Source: Patescibacteria group bacterium
Lineage (GTDB): Bacteria > Patescibacteriota > Minisyncoccia > Minisyncoccales > PEYH01
Length of the DNA: 5,960 nt
Direction of reading: 5' to 3'
NCBI GenBank assembly: GCA_018901715.1
Contig: JAHIEL010000054.1
Location: forward strand, 1 to 5,960
Shown: positions 1-4,954 of the stretch, in pieces
How the letters are laid out: every line of letters starts with the position of its first letter
Numbering within the stretch: position 1 is the stretch's first letter
Notes under the pieces: model-generated
The model's input: the letters and a program-made list of their open reading frames with translations, nothing else
What the model was told of the DNA's origin: nothing
Database searches by the model: none
Position numbers and translations under genes: made by a program

Positions 1-12
1 TAATCTAAAATT

Positions 13-225
13 ATGGAAAATATTATTACTCTTAAAAATTTAAGAGAAAATATGCAAGAATATGCCCAAAAAGTTAAGAAGGGTAATTCTTTTATTGTTT
101 TCAAGAGATCTGTGCCTTTATTCAAAATATCTCCTATTGAAATTGAATCATGGGAAGAAGTGATAGATTTTACCAAAATTAGAAAAGGAGGAGTTGACAT
201 TAAGGAACTTTTGCAACGATTGTAA
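13..225 (+). CDS. Phd/YefM-like antitoxin of a type II toxin-antitoxin pair
   Basis: This 70-residue protein has the N-terminal pattern of Phd/YefM antitoxins: a short strand, a helix (residues about 7-21, LKNLRENMQEYAQKV), a basic turn, then a strand pair (FIVFKRSVPLFKISPI, about 27-42). In this family that half dimerises and binds the operator, and the C-terminal tail neutralises the toxin. The tail here (WEEVIDFTKIRKGGVDIKEL) fits that role. The stop lies 5 nt before the toxin start, the usual antitoxin-first order, so the pair is probably co-transcribed and self-repressed. The operator would lie mostly left of the window edge. No Shine-Dalgarno motif precedes the ATG, and only 12 nt of upstream sequence are visible, so a start further upstream cannot be entirely excluded, although the motif begins right after this Met. 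Family assignment is from motif recognition only. Confidence 0.85.
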   Translation: MENIITLKNLRENMQEYAQKVKKGNSFIVFKRSVPLFKISPIEIESWEEVIDFTKIRKGGVDIKELLQRL

Positions 226-230
226 GATTT

Positions 231-491
231 ATGGATAAAATAGATAAAATCCTAAATCAATTAAGCCAGAAAGAAAGAGAAAAGATCAAGGATACTTTGT
301 CGCAGATTGATAATAATAATTTTGAGAATTTAGATTTGAAGAAGCTAAAAGACAGAGAAGATTTGTTCCGAGTTCGTAAAGGCAGTTTGCGCATTATTTT
401 TCGCAAAATAGATAATTCAATTAAAATTTTAGCTATAGAGCACAGATCAAGCAAAACCTATAAAAATTTATCAAAGTTAAAATCGCCGTAG
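231..491 (+). CDS. RelE/ParE-superfamily toxin
   Basis: This 86-residue basic protein resembles RelE/ParE toxins. It has an N-terminal amphipathic helical region (about 2-30), then the family core: LKKLKDREDLFRVRKGSLRI (about 36-55) followed by IIF, a strand containing IKILAIEHR (64-72) and a closing SSKTYKNL (73-80). Arg47, Arg49, Arg54, Arg72 and Tyr77 fall where RelE-type toxins carry the basic and aromatic residues used for ribosome-dependent mRNA cleavage. ParE relatives share the fold but target gyrase, and the sequence alone does not decide between these activities. It follows the antitoxin by 5 nt, has no Shine-Dalgarno motif and may be translated by coupling. The length is normal for the family and no frameshift is visible, so it is probably intact. 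Its TAG stop lies inside a small inverted repeat. Confidence 0.82.
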   Translation: MDKIDKILNQLSQKEREKIKDTLSQIDNNNFENLDLKKLKDREDLFRVRKGSLRIIFRKIDNSIKILAIEHRSSKTYKNLSKLKSP

Positions 492-507
492 ATATTTGAC
501 ATCTACG
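487..507 (+). other. Inverted repeat at the toxin stop, possible weak terminator
   Basis: CGTAGAT (487-493) pairs with ATCTACG (501-507) around a 7-nt loop. The left arm contains the toxin TAG stop. A pyrimidine-rich tract, GCTTTTCTTTTTA, begins only at about 521, some 13 nt beyond the stem, so this is not a canonical intrinsic terminator. It may weakly end the toxin-antitoxin transcript or protect its 3' end. The loop and right arm also contain a TTGACA (496-501), but no good -10 lies at the proper distance. Confidence 0.3.
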
Positions 508-540
508 CTGTCCAAATTTAGCTTTTCTTTTTATTAACAG

Positions 541-571
541 TTGACAAGAGTTATAAATAGAAAAATAATAT
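541..571 (+). promoter_or_regulatory. Candidate sigma70-type promoter for the small unit 575-727
   Basis: A perfect -35 hexamer, TTGACA, lies at 541-546. Candidate -10 boxes are AATAAT (564-569, 17-nt spacer) and TAATAT (566-571, 19-nt spacer), within a very A/T-rich stretch. Initiation would fall near 575-580, just before an ATG at 580, and the transcript would end at the terminator at 702-727. The -35 is exact, but neither -10 option is ideal, so the call is moderate. Confidence 0.45.
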
Positions 572-579
572 AAGTAGAG

Positions 580-700
580 ATGTTTTTTAGGAGTTCGTCG
601 CCTTAAAGCTCTCACTAAAAATTGGACCTTTAAAAGTCCTAAGAAAATGGTTAAGAAAAAAGCAAAGAAGAAAGTAAAGAAGGCAGCAAAGAAGAAATAA
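580..700 (+). CDS. Possible small lysine-rich basic protein, start unresolved or frame broken
   Basis: The reading frame ending at TAA 698-700 is open from 578 but has no ATG, GTG or TTG until ATG 647. From that ATG it encodes only 17 residues, MVKKKAKKKVKKAAKKK. Upstream, the same frame reads as plausible protein (VRRLKALTKNWTFKSPKK, then the lysine tail). An ATG at 580 sits in the neighbouring frame and hits TAA at 604-606 after eight residues. Reducing the T6 run (583-588) to T5 would join that ATG to the long frame and give a 39-residue protein. So this may be a homopolymer sequencing error, a recently broken gene, frameshifting, or no gene at all. Lysine/alanine tails like this occur in histone H1-like and nucleic-acid-binding small proteins. 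A promoter-like element upstream and a strong terminator immediately after the stop support a transcribed unit. I do not recognise a named family. Confidence 0.4.
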
Positions 701-701
701 A

Positions 702-727
702 AAAAAGAGCGCTTCGGCGCTCTTTTT
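702..727 (+). terminator. Strong intrinsic terminator with TTCG loop
   Basis: GAGCGC (707-712), loop TTCG (713-716) and GCGCTC (717-722) form a perfect stem, followed by five T (723-727). The preceding A run (702-706) extends the pairing to 11 bp. A C(UUCG)G tetraloop is exceptionally stable. The element starts one base after the TAA of the lysine-rich frame. The A tract on the other side makes it potentially bidirectional, though no minus-strand gene is seen nearby. Confidence 0.92.
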
Positions 728-780
728 AAATGTTTTAGACACAGACATTTGTAGGGGCTTCTTGTCTTTTTGGACTCTCC
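728..780. other. Intergenic spacer between two terminators
   Basis: These 53 nt lie between two + strand terminators. I see no open frame with a start and no convincing promoter. Short AGACA/TGTCT arms (743-747 and 763-767) followed by TTTT could form a weak 5-bp hairpin, too poor to call. Together with the elements listed around it, this completes the 492-859 region, which holds no standard-sized gene. Confidence 0.4.
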
Positions 781-826
781 CTTCCTCTTCTCTTTGGCTT
801 AGAGGAGAACAGGAAGTTTTTGTTTT
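781..826 (+). terminator. Second intrinsic terminator, upstream of the M16 peptidase gene
   Basis: The arm 781-795 pairs with 802-816. CTTCCT pairs with AGGAAG, one C-C mismatch follows (787/810), then TTCTC pairs with GAGAA, and two G-T wobbles and one A-T pair lead to a loop at 796-801 (GGCTTA). The tract T5-G-T4 (817-826) follows directly. That is a long stem with a proper T tract on the + strand only. It insulates the peptidase operon from upstream readthrough, about 54 nt beyond the first terminator. Confidence 0.75.
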
Positions 827-845
827 AAAAATTCATTAATTAAGC

Positions 846-851
846 TATACT
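846..851 (+). promoter_or_regulatory. -10 element of a probable leaderless promoter for the M16-AI2E-rsmI operon
   Basis: TATACT (846-851) matches the sigma70 -10 consensus at five of six positions and ends 8 nt before the ATG at 860. Initiation about 7 nt after the -10 would start the mRNA at or within a base or two of the ATG, so it would be leaderless. No Shine-Dalgarno motif is present in the 8-nt gap. The -35 is poor: TTTTAA at 823-828 with a 17-nt spacer, or TTGTTT at 820-825 with 20 nt. Confidence 0.6.
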
Positions 852-859
852 TTAAAAAT

Positions 860-2137
860 ATGTATAACAAAACAAAACTTAAAAATGGATTAAGGATAAT
901 TACTGTGCCCGATAGAAACACGCAGGCAATAACGGTTTTAGTTTTGGCTAAAGTTGGCAGTAAATATGAGAAAAAAGAAATCAATGGTATTTCTCACTTT
1001 TTAGAGCATATGCTTTTTAAGGGCACAAAAAAACGACCCACAGCCCTATCTATTGCTGAAACATTAGATATGGTTGGAGGAAGTTATAATGCGTTCACGA
1101 GTGAAGAATATACTGGTTATTTTGCTAAAGTGGAAAAATCAAGATTTGATTTGGCACTGGACTGGGTATCAGATATTTATTTAAATTCTTTTTTGCCAGA
1201 AAAAGAACTTAAAAAGGAAAAAAGAGTGATAATTGAAGAAATCAATATGTATTTAGACAATCCAATGATTTATGTTCAAAATCTTTGGAAGAAACTTTTA
1301 TATGGCGACCAACCAGCTGGATGGGATGTAGCAGGCACTAAAAAAGCAGTAAAAGAAATGAGCAGGAAAAAGCTTTTAGATTATAGAAAAAGTTTTTATA
1401 CGAGCCAGAATACTTTAATTTGTGTGTCTGGGAACTTTAATGAAAAAGAGGCGATAAAAAAAGTAAAACAATCTTTTTCTAAAATAAAAAAAGGCAGAGC
1501 AGTTAAGAAGGTAGCAGTTATAGAAAAGCAGAGCGTGCCAAAAAGGTTAATATATTTTAAAAAAACTGACCAGACCCATCTTTGTCTGGGCGTGAGGGCA
1601 TATAATGCTTTTCATCCGCAAAAATACGCACTCCAAATTTTAGCAAATATTTTAGGAGGAATGATGAGTTCTCGTTTATTTGTAGAGATAAGAGAAAAAC
1701 TAGGACTTGCTTATTATGTTTCAGCCCAGCTTGACATTGACCCGGACACAGGCAGTTTAATTATTATAGCTGGGATTGATAATAAAAAAGCAGACAAGGC
1801 GATTATCGCTATTTTAAAAGAATTTAAAAAAATATCAGAAAAAAAGGTTAGTTCAATTGAGCTTAAAAAAGCAAAGGATTTTATCAAAGGCAAAATGGCT
1901 CTTTCCCTTGAAACCTCTGACGCCTTAGCTTCTTTTTATAGCGGTCAACAGCTTTTGACAGGAGAAATTTTAACCACAAAAGAAATCTTTAAAGAGATAG
2001 ACAAAGTGAGCGAAGAAGATATATTATCAGTCACGAAAGATATATTCAAACCAGAAAATTTAAATCTTGCTTTAATAGGTCCTTTTAAAGAGAAAAAACA
2101 AAAAGAACGATTTGATAATTTATTAAAAGAGTTTTAA
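860..2137 (+). CDS. M16 family zinc metallopeptidase (insulinase/MPP-like)
   Basis: This 425-residue protein is a full-length two-domain M16B-type peptidase. The inverted zinc motif HxxEH is HFLEH at residues 46-50: His46 and His50 bind zinc and Glu49 is the catalytic base. The third ligand glutamate lies in KRVIIEEI (Glu126 or Glu127), at the usual spacing of about 76 residues. NAFTSEEYTGYF (77-88) is also typical. The C-terminal domain carries the family Arg/Tyr motif, RLFVEIREKLGLAYYV from Arg272, which closes over the substrate peptide. The active site is therefore complete. Substrates are unknown; relatives include mitochondrial processing peptidase and bacterial YmxG/PepR-type enzymes. 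There is no signal peptide or membrane segment, so a cytoplasmic location is likely. The ATG at 860 is chosen because the conserved strand begins at once and a -10 box sits just upstream. It leads an operon, with the next gene 9 nt downstream. Confidence 0.93.
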   Translation: MYNKTKLKNGLRIITVPDRNTQAITVLVLAKVGSKYEKKEINGISHFLEHMLFKGTKKRPTALSIAETLDMVGGSYNAFTSEEYTGYFAKVEKSRFDLALDWVSDIYLNSFLPEKELKKEKRVIIEEINMYLDNPMIYVQNLWKKLLYGDQPAGWDVAGTKKAVKEMSRKKLLDYRKSFYTSQNTLICVSGNFNEKEAIKKVKQSFSKIKKGRAVKKVAVIEKQSVPKRLIYFKKTDQTHLCLGVRAYNAFHPQKYALQILANILGGMMSSRLFVEIREKLGLAYYVSAQLDIDPDTGSLIIIAGIDNKKADKAIIAILKEFKKISEKKVSSIELKKAKDFIKGKMALSLETSDALASFYSGQQLLTGEILTTKEIFKEIDKVSEEDILSVTKDIFKPENLNLALIGPFKEKKQKERFDNLLKEF

Positions 2138-2146
2138 AATAGTTAA

Positions 2147-3238
2147 ATGGAAACAGAAACAGAAGAACAATCATTTCCCTCTATTCCCGAGAAAATAAGG
2201 CCTCAAGAGATTTTAGATATTTCATGGGCAACAATCGTTAAGATAATCATTGCTCTTGGCGGACTTTATCTTATTTTTCTTGTGAGAGATATTCTAATTT
2301 GGTTTATCTTTGCCCTGATAATTTCAATTTTATTTAACCCAGCCATTAACTTTTTTAGAAAGTTAAAAGTTCCAAGAATTTTGGCCTGCATTTTGGTTTA
2401 TTTGAGTATATTTGTTTTTCTTAGCCTTTTTATCTATCTTATTTCTCCAATACTTTTTTTAGAACTTCAGAAATTCACTATTAAACTTCCTGATTACTTT
2501 AATCAACTTGCCCCCTATTTAAGCGGTTTAGGGATAGAGGCGTTTAGGGATTTTAATACTTTTTCTGAAACAATAGGCGGGATATTGTTTGATGCGTCTT
2601 CTAATATTTTTGTTGCAATAGGAACTTTTTTTGGCGGTTTAATGTCAGCAGTAGCCATCTTTGCGATTGCTTTCTTTTTATCTCTTGAAGAGAAAGGTGT
2701 TTCTGAAGCAATAAAGTTAGCTTCTCCATATAGATATAAGGAATATATTAGTAATGTTTGGCGCAACAGCCAGAAAAAAGTTTCTTCATGGTTTGCAGTT
2801 AGAATCTTTTGTTGCATTTTTATTGGTTTGTCAGCAGGCATTACTGTTTTTGTTTTAAATATTCCTTATGCTGCATCTTTTGGTCTATTAGCTGGAGTTT
2901 CTAATATAGTTGTTAGCATTGGTCCATTTTTGAGTGGCCTTGTTATCACACTTTTTGTCTTGGCAATAGGTGGTCTTCCAAAGGCGCTAATATTTTTACT
3001 CGCGTTTCTTATTGCTCAACAGATTGAAAGTTATGTGATAATGCCAGTTCTTACAAAGAAATTTTTGCGGCTTTCCCCTTCTTTAGTTTTGATTTCCCTT
3101 TTAATGGGAGCTAAGCTTTGGGGGCTTATGGGCGCAATTCTTGCCATCCCATTAGTAGGGATGTTTTATGAGTTTATAAGTGGATTTTTACAAAGAAAGC
3201 AGGAATTAGAAAAAAACGCTTTATCTAAAGATGCCTAA
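2147..3238 (+). CDS. AI-2E/PerM family (UPF0118) integral membrane transporter-like protein
   Basis: This 363-residue membrane protein has the hydrophobic layout of the AI-2E family: a cytoplasmic N-terminus (1-27), paired helices at about 28-48 and 50-66, a helix at about 76-105, an amphipathic soluble stretch (106-150), a helix at 153-180, and a helical block from about 215 to 346. Family-type segments are visible: NIPYAASFGLLAGVSNIV then SIGPFLSG (238-264), QQIESYVIMPVLTKK (291-305), and LRLSPSLVLISLLMGAKLWG then LMGAILAIPL (307-336). The name comes from E. coli TqsA, proposed to export autoinducer-2, but other members act as Na+/H+ antiporters or are uncharacterised, so the substrate here is unknown. 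The ATG lies 9 nt after the peptidase stop without a Shine-Dalgarno motif. The 3' end overlaps rsmI by 8 nt, which implies translational coupling. The length is normal and no disruption is seen. Confidence 0.9.
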   Translation: METETEEQSFPSIPEKIRPQEILDISWATIVKIIIALGGLYLIFLVRDILIWFIFALIISILFNPAINFFRKLKVPRILACILVYLSIFVFLSLFIYLISPILFLELQKFTIKLPDYFNQLAPYLSGLGIEAFRDFNTFSETIGGILFDASSNIFVAIGTFFGGLMSAVAIFAIAFFLSLEEKGVSEAIKLASPYRYKEYISNVWRNSQKKVSSWFAVRIFCCIFIGLSAGITVFVLNIPYAASFGLLAGVSNIVVSIGPFLSGLVITLFVLAIGGLPKALIFLLAFLIAQQIESYVIMPVLTKKFLRLSPSLVLISLLMGAKLWGLMGAILAIPLVGMFYEFISGFLQRKQELEKNALSKDA

Positions 3239-3899
3239 ATTTTTTGTAGTTTCAACTCCAATAGGGAATTTAGATGATATTTCCGCAAGAGCTATTGAAA
3301 CCCTTAAGAGGGTTAATTTTATTTTATGCGAAGACACAAGAAGGACTCAAAAGCTTTTAAATCACTACGATATTAAAGTTAAAACAATAAGTTACCACCA
3401 ACACTCTAAGCTTGCAAAAATAGATTATATTTTAAAGCTTTTAAAGGATAATGATTTGGCCATGGTTTGTGATGCTGGCACTCCAGGCATTTCTGACCCA
3501 GGCAATAAATTGATTGAGAAAGTTATTGATACAAAAGAAGATATTGAAATTATTCCAATTCCAGGACCAAGCGCGCTCACTTCCATCGCTTCAATCGCTG
3601 GTTTTCCAATGGATAGATTTTTATTCTTGGGATTTATTCCTCAAAAAAGAAAAAGAGCAAAATTTTTTGAAAAAATTTTAAAATCAGAGCATTCTGTAAT
3701 AGTTTATGAGTCGTGTCACAGAATTTTAAAAACATTAAATCAGCTGAAAGAATTGAGCCCTGATTTAGAGCTTGTCGTTGGCAGAGAATTAACCAAGAAA
3801 TTTGAAACAATCTATAGAGGTTCGATTGACAAAGTTATTAAAGAATTAGAAAAAGATAAAGTAAAAGGCGAATTTGTAATTGTGATTAAGAAAATTTAA
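3231..3899 (+). CDS. rsmI: 16S rRNA (cytidine(1402)-2'-O)-methyltransferase RsmI
   Basis: This 222-residue protein of the SAM-dependent tetrapyrrole-methylase fold is recognisable as RsmI, which 2'-O-methylates C1402 in the 16S rRNA decoding centre. Ordered motifs are STPIGNLDDIS (8-18), CEDTRRT (33-39), SYHQHS (54-59), DAGTPGISDPG (81-91), the SAM loop IPGPSA (110-115), GFIPQKRKRAKFF (134-146), YESCHRI (159-165), GRELTKKFE (184-192) and GEFVIVI (213-219). The usual YESPHR or YEAPHR motif reads YESCHR here, with Cys162 replacing proline. The protein ends right after the catalytic fold, lacking the roughly 50-60 residue C-terminal helical domain of longer homologues such as the E. coli enzyme; short forms exist, and the frame ends cleanly. 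The ATG overlaps the preceding gene by 8 nt, with no separate ribosome binding site. Closeness to metG fits a common bacterial neighbourhood. Confidence 0.95.
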   Translation: MPKFFVVSTPIGNLDDISARAIETLKRVNFILCEDTRRTQKLLNHYDIKVKTISYHQHSKLAKIDYILKLLKDNDLAMVCDAGTPGISDPGNKLIEKVIDTKEDIEIIPIPGPSALTSIASIAGFPMDRFLFLGFIPQKRKRAKFFEKILKSEHSVIVYESCHRILKTLNQLKELSPDLELVVGRELTKKFETIYRGSIDKVIKELEKDKVKGEFVIVIKKI

Positions 3900-3923
3900 A
3901 AATTTGCTAATTTATATTATAAT
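3896..3923 (+). promoter_or_regulatory. Candidate promoter upstream of the endonuclease gene and metG
   Basis: A perfect -10 hexamer, TATAAT, lies at 3918-3923. A partial -35, TTAAAA (3896-3901, four of six), precedes it by 16 nt and overlaps the rsmI stop. Initiation is expected near 3930, which leaves about 22 nt of leader before the endonuclease ATG at 3952. The promoter would serve the endonuclease gene and metG together. If the endonuclease gene is an insertion, it may originally have been the metG promoter. Confidence 0.55.
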
Positions 3924-3924
3924 T

Positions 3925-3951
3925 AAAGGGAGAATACCCTTTTTATTTTTT
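3925..3951 (+). terminator. Short hairpin with T tract after rsmI, possible terminator or attenuator
   Basis: AAAGGG (3925-3930) pairs with CCCTTT (3937-3942) around loop AGAATA (3931-3936), and T5-A-T6 runs from 3940 up to the ATG at 3952. The stem has only three G-C pairs, so termination of rsmI readthrough would be partial. Transcripts starting at the TATAAT box would begin at about the last G of the left arm and so escape the hairpin. The U-rich leader directly before the endonuclease start is also notable, because there is no Shine-Dalgarno motif. Confidence 0.5.
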
Positions 3952-4950
3952 ATGAAAGCACTTAATCTTCCAGAAAAAGAGTTGCGATATTTATATAAAG
4001 AGAAGGATATGACCACTTACGAAATAGCGGATTTTTATAATTGTTGCCAGGGTGCTGTTTGGCAATATCTTAAGAAACATAATATTGAGCGATTGCCACA
4101 AGGGAGAAAATCAGTTATTATTGATGCATTTGAATTGAAGGATTTATACATAAACAAAAAAATGTCTAGCAGAAAGATAGCAAAATTATATAATTGTAGC
4201 TATACTGCTATAGATGGCAAGATTAAGCGATTGGGATTACCTACTAGAAGTTTGGCAGAAGCACATATTATTTATCCGAGAAAAGATTTTGAAGGAGATC
4301 ATGCTGAGAAAGCTTATATTATAGGATTTGCCATGGGTGACCTAAGGGTAAGAAAATCTTATATTAATAGTGAAACAATTCATGCAGATTGTGCATCAAC
4401 AAAGAGAGAGCAAATAAAATTAATTAAAGAACTGTTTCAGGGCTATGGAAGAATATGGATTAAAAAGCAACCCAATAGAGATAATTATATTCAGATTGAA
4501 TGCTACTTTAATCTTTCTTTCGATTTTTTATTAAAAAAGAGAGTTTTAGCGGATAAATGGATTTCCGAAGACAAAGAGCTATTCTGTGCTTTCTTGGCTG
4601 GCTTTACTGACGCCGAAGGATCTATCTTTATCGATAAGAAAGGATTGGCTTTCTATAGTTTAGGGAATTATAATCATAGACTCTTAAGGCAAATTAGAAG
4701 TAAATTAATGAGCCTAGGTGTTGTCTGTAGTAAAATGACAGAGGCGAAGACAAAAGGAAAAAATTTTGGTACAGGATTTATTCATAATGAAAACTATTGG
4801 CAACTTAGAGTGAATAGAAAAATAGACTTACTAAAATTATTTGACTTAATTGGCCATCGATTGCGGCACGAGAAGAGGATTAGAGATATGCATCGGGCTA
4901 TTGATAATATAGATTTTAGGAACAAGAAATATGGCTATATAAATATGTAA
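3952..4950 (+). CDS. Free-standing LAGLIDADG homing endonuclease-like protein with two N-terminal HTH repeats
   Basis: From ATG 3952 this encodes 332 residues. The N-terminus holds two helix-turn-helix repeats with a 51-residue period: residues about 10-48 (LYKEKDMTTYEIADFYNCC, then a recognition helix) and 61-99 (LYINKKMSSRKIAKLYNCS, then IKRLGLPTR). Two LAGLIDADG motifs follow: a divergent YIIGFAMGD (122-130, acid Asp130) and a clear LAGFTDAEG (215-223, acid Glu222). Both catalytic acids are kept, so a pseudo-dimeric monomeric enzyme that cuts DNA at a long site is plausible. The open frame continues upstream to a TTG at 3904, but that would add a 16-residue hydrophobic stretch translated from the promoter and hairpin, so the ATG is preferred. 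There is no Shine-Dalgarno motif. No splicing motifs or host-protein segments flank it, so it is neither an intein nor inside an intact ORF. It sits 4 nt before metG in the same direction. It could also be a domesticated DNA-binding regulator. Confidence 0.85.
   Translation: MKALNLPEKELRYLYKEKDMTTYEIADFYNCCQGAVWQYLKKHNIERLPQGRKSVIIDAFELKDLYINKKMSSRKIAKLYNCSYTAIDGKIKRLGLPTRSLAEAHIIYPRKDFEGDHAEKAYIIGFAMGDLRVRKSYINSETIHADCASTKREQIKLIKELFQGYGRIWIKKQPNRDNYIQIECYFNLSFDFLLKKRVLADKWISEDKELFCAFLAGFTDAEGSIFIDKKGLAFYSLGNYNHRLLRQIRSKLMSLGVVCSKMTEAKTKGKNFGTGFIHNENYWQLRVNRKIDLLKLFDLIGHRLRHEKRIRDMHRAIDNIDFRNKKYGYINM
4036..4197 (+). repeat. Diverged internal duplication encoding the two HTH units
   Basis: The nonamer TATAATTGT recurs at 4036-4044 and 4189-4197, exactly 153 nt (51 codons) apart, and both copies encode the Tyr-Asn-Cys turn of a helix-turn-helix. 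At protein level the repeats share Leu-Tyr, Lys-x-Met-Ser/Thr, Ile-Ala-x-x-Tyr-Asn-Cys and a following basic helix. This points to an old tandem duplication of one HTH-coding unit, now clearly diverged. Confidence 0.6.
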
Positions 4951-4954
4951 GAAT

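Noticed and set aside
496..501. TTGACA within the inverted repeat after the toxin gene as a promoter -35
   Set aside because: No acceptable -10 hexamer at 16-18 nt downstream; TTGACA at 541 is better placed.
257..615. Minus-strand open frames opposite the toxin gene and the following spacer (257-454 and 433-615)
   Set aside because: No family resemblance, no start context, and they lie antisense to a recognisable RelE-like gene or to the lysine-rich unit; low-complexity composition is expected by chance in AT-rich DNA.
799..984. Minus-strand hydrophobic frame of 61 residues overlapping the peptidase start
   Set aside because: It is the antisense of the terminator, promoter and first codons of a clear M16 gene; hydrophobicity comes from complementing lysine-rich codons.
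2515..2841. Minus-strand 108-codon frame inside the AI-2E gene
   Set aside because: The + strand frame is a full-length recognisable membrane protein; the antisense frame shows no motif.
3904..3951. TTG start at 3904 for the endonuclease, adding 16 N-terminal residues
   Set aside because: The extension would be translated from the TATAAT box and the hairpin, has no ribosome binding site, and the HTH fold begins after the ATG at 3952.
3900..4954. Group I intron or intein hosting the endonuclease
   Set aside because: rsmI ends and metG begins as complete coding sequences on each side, no exon is interrupted, and there are no splicing-block residues at the protein ends.
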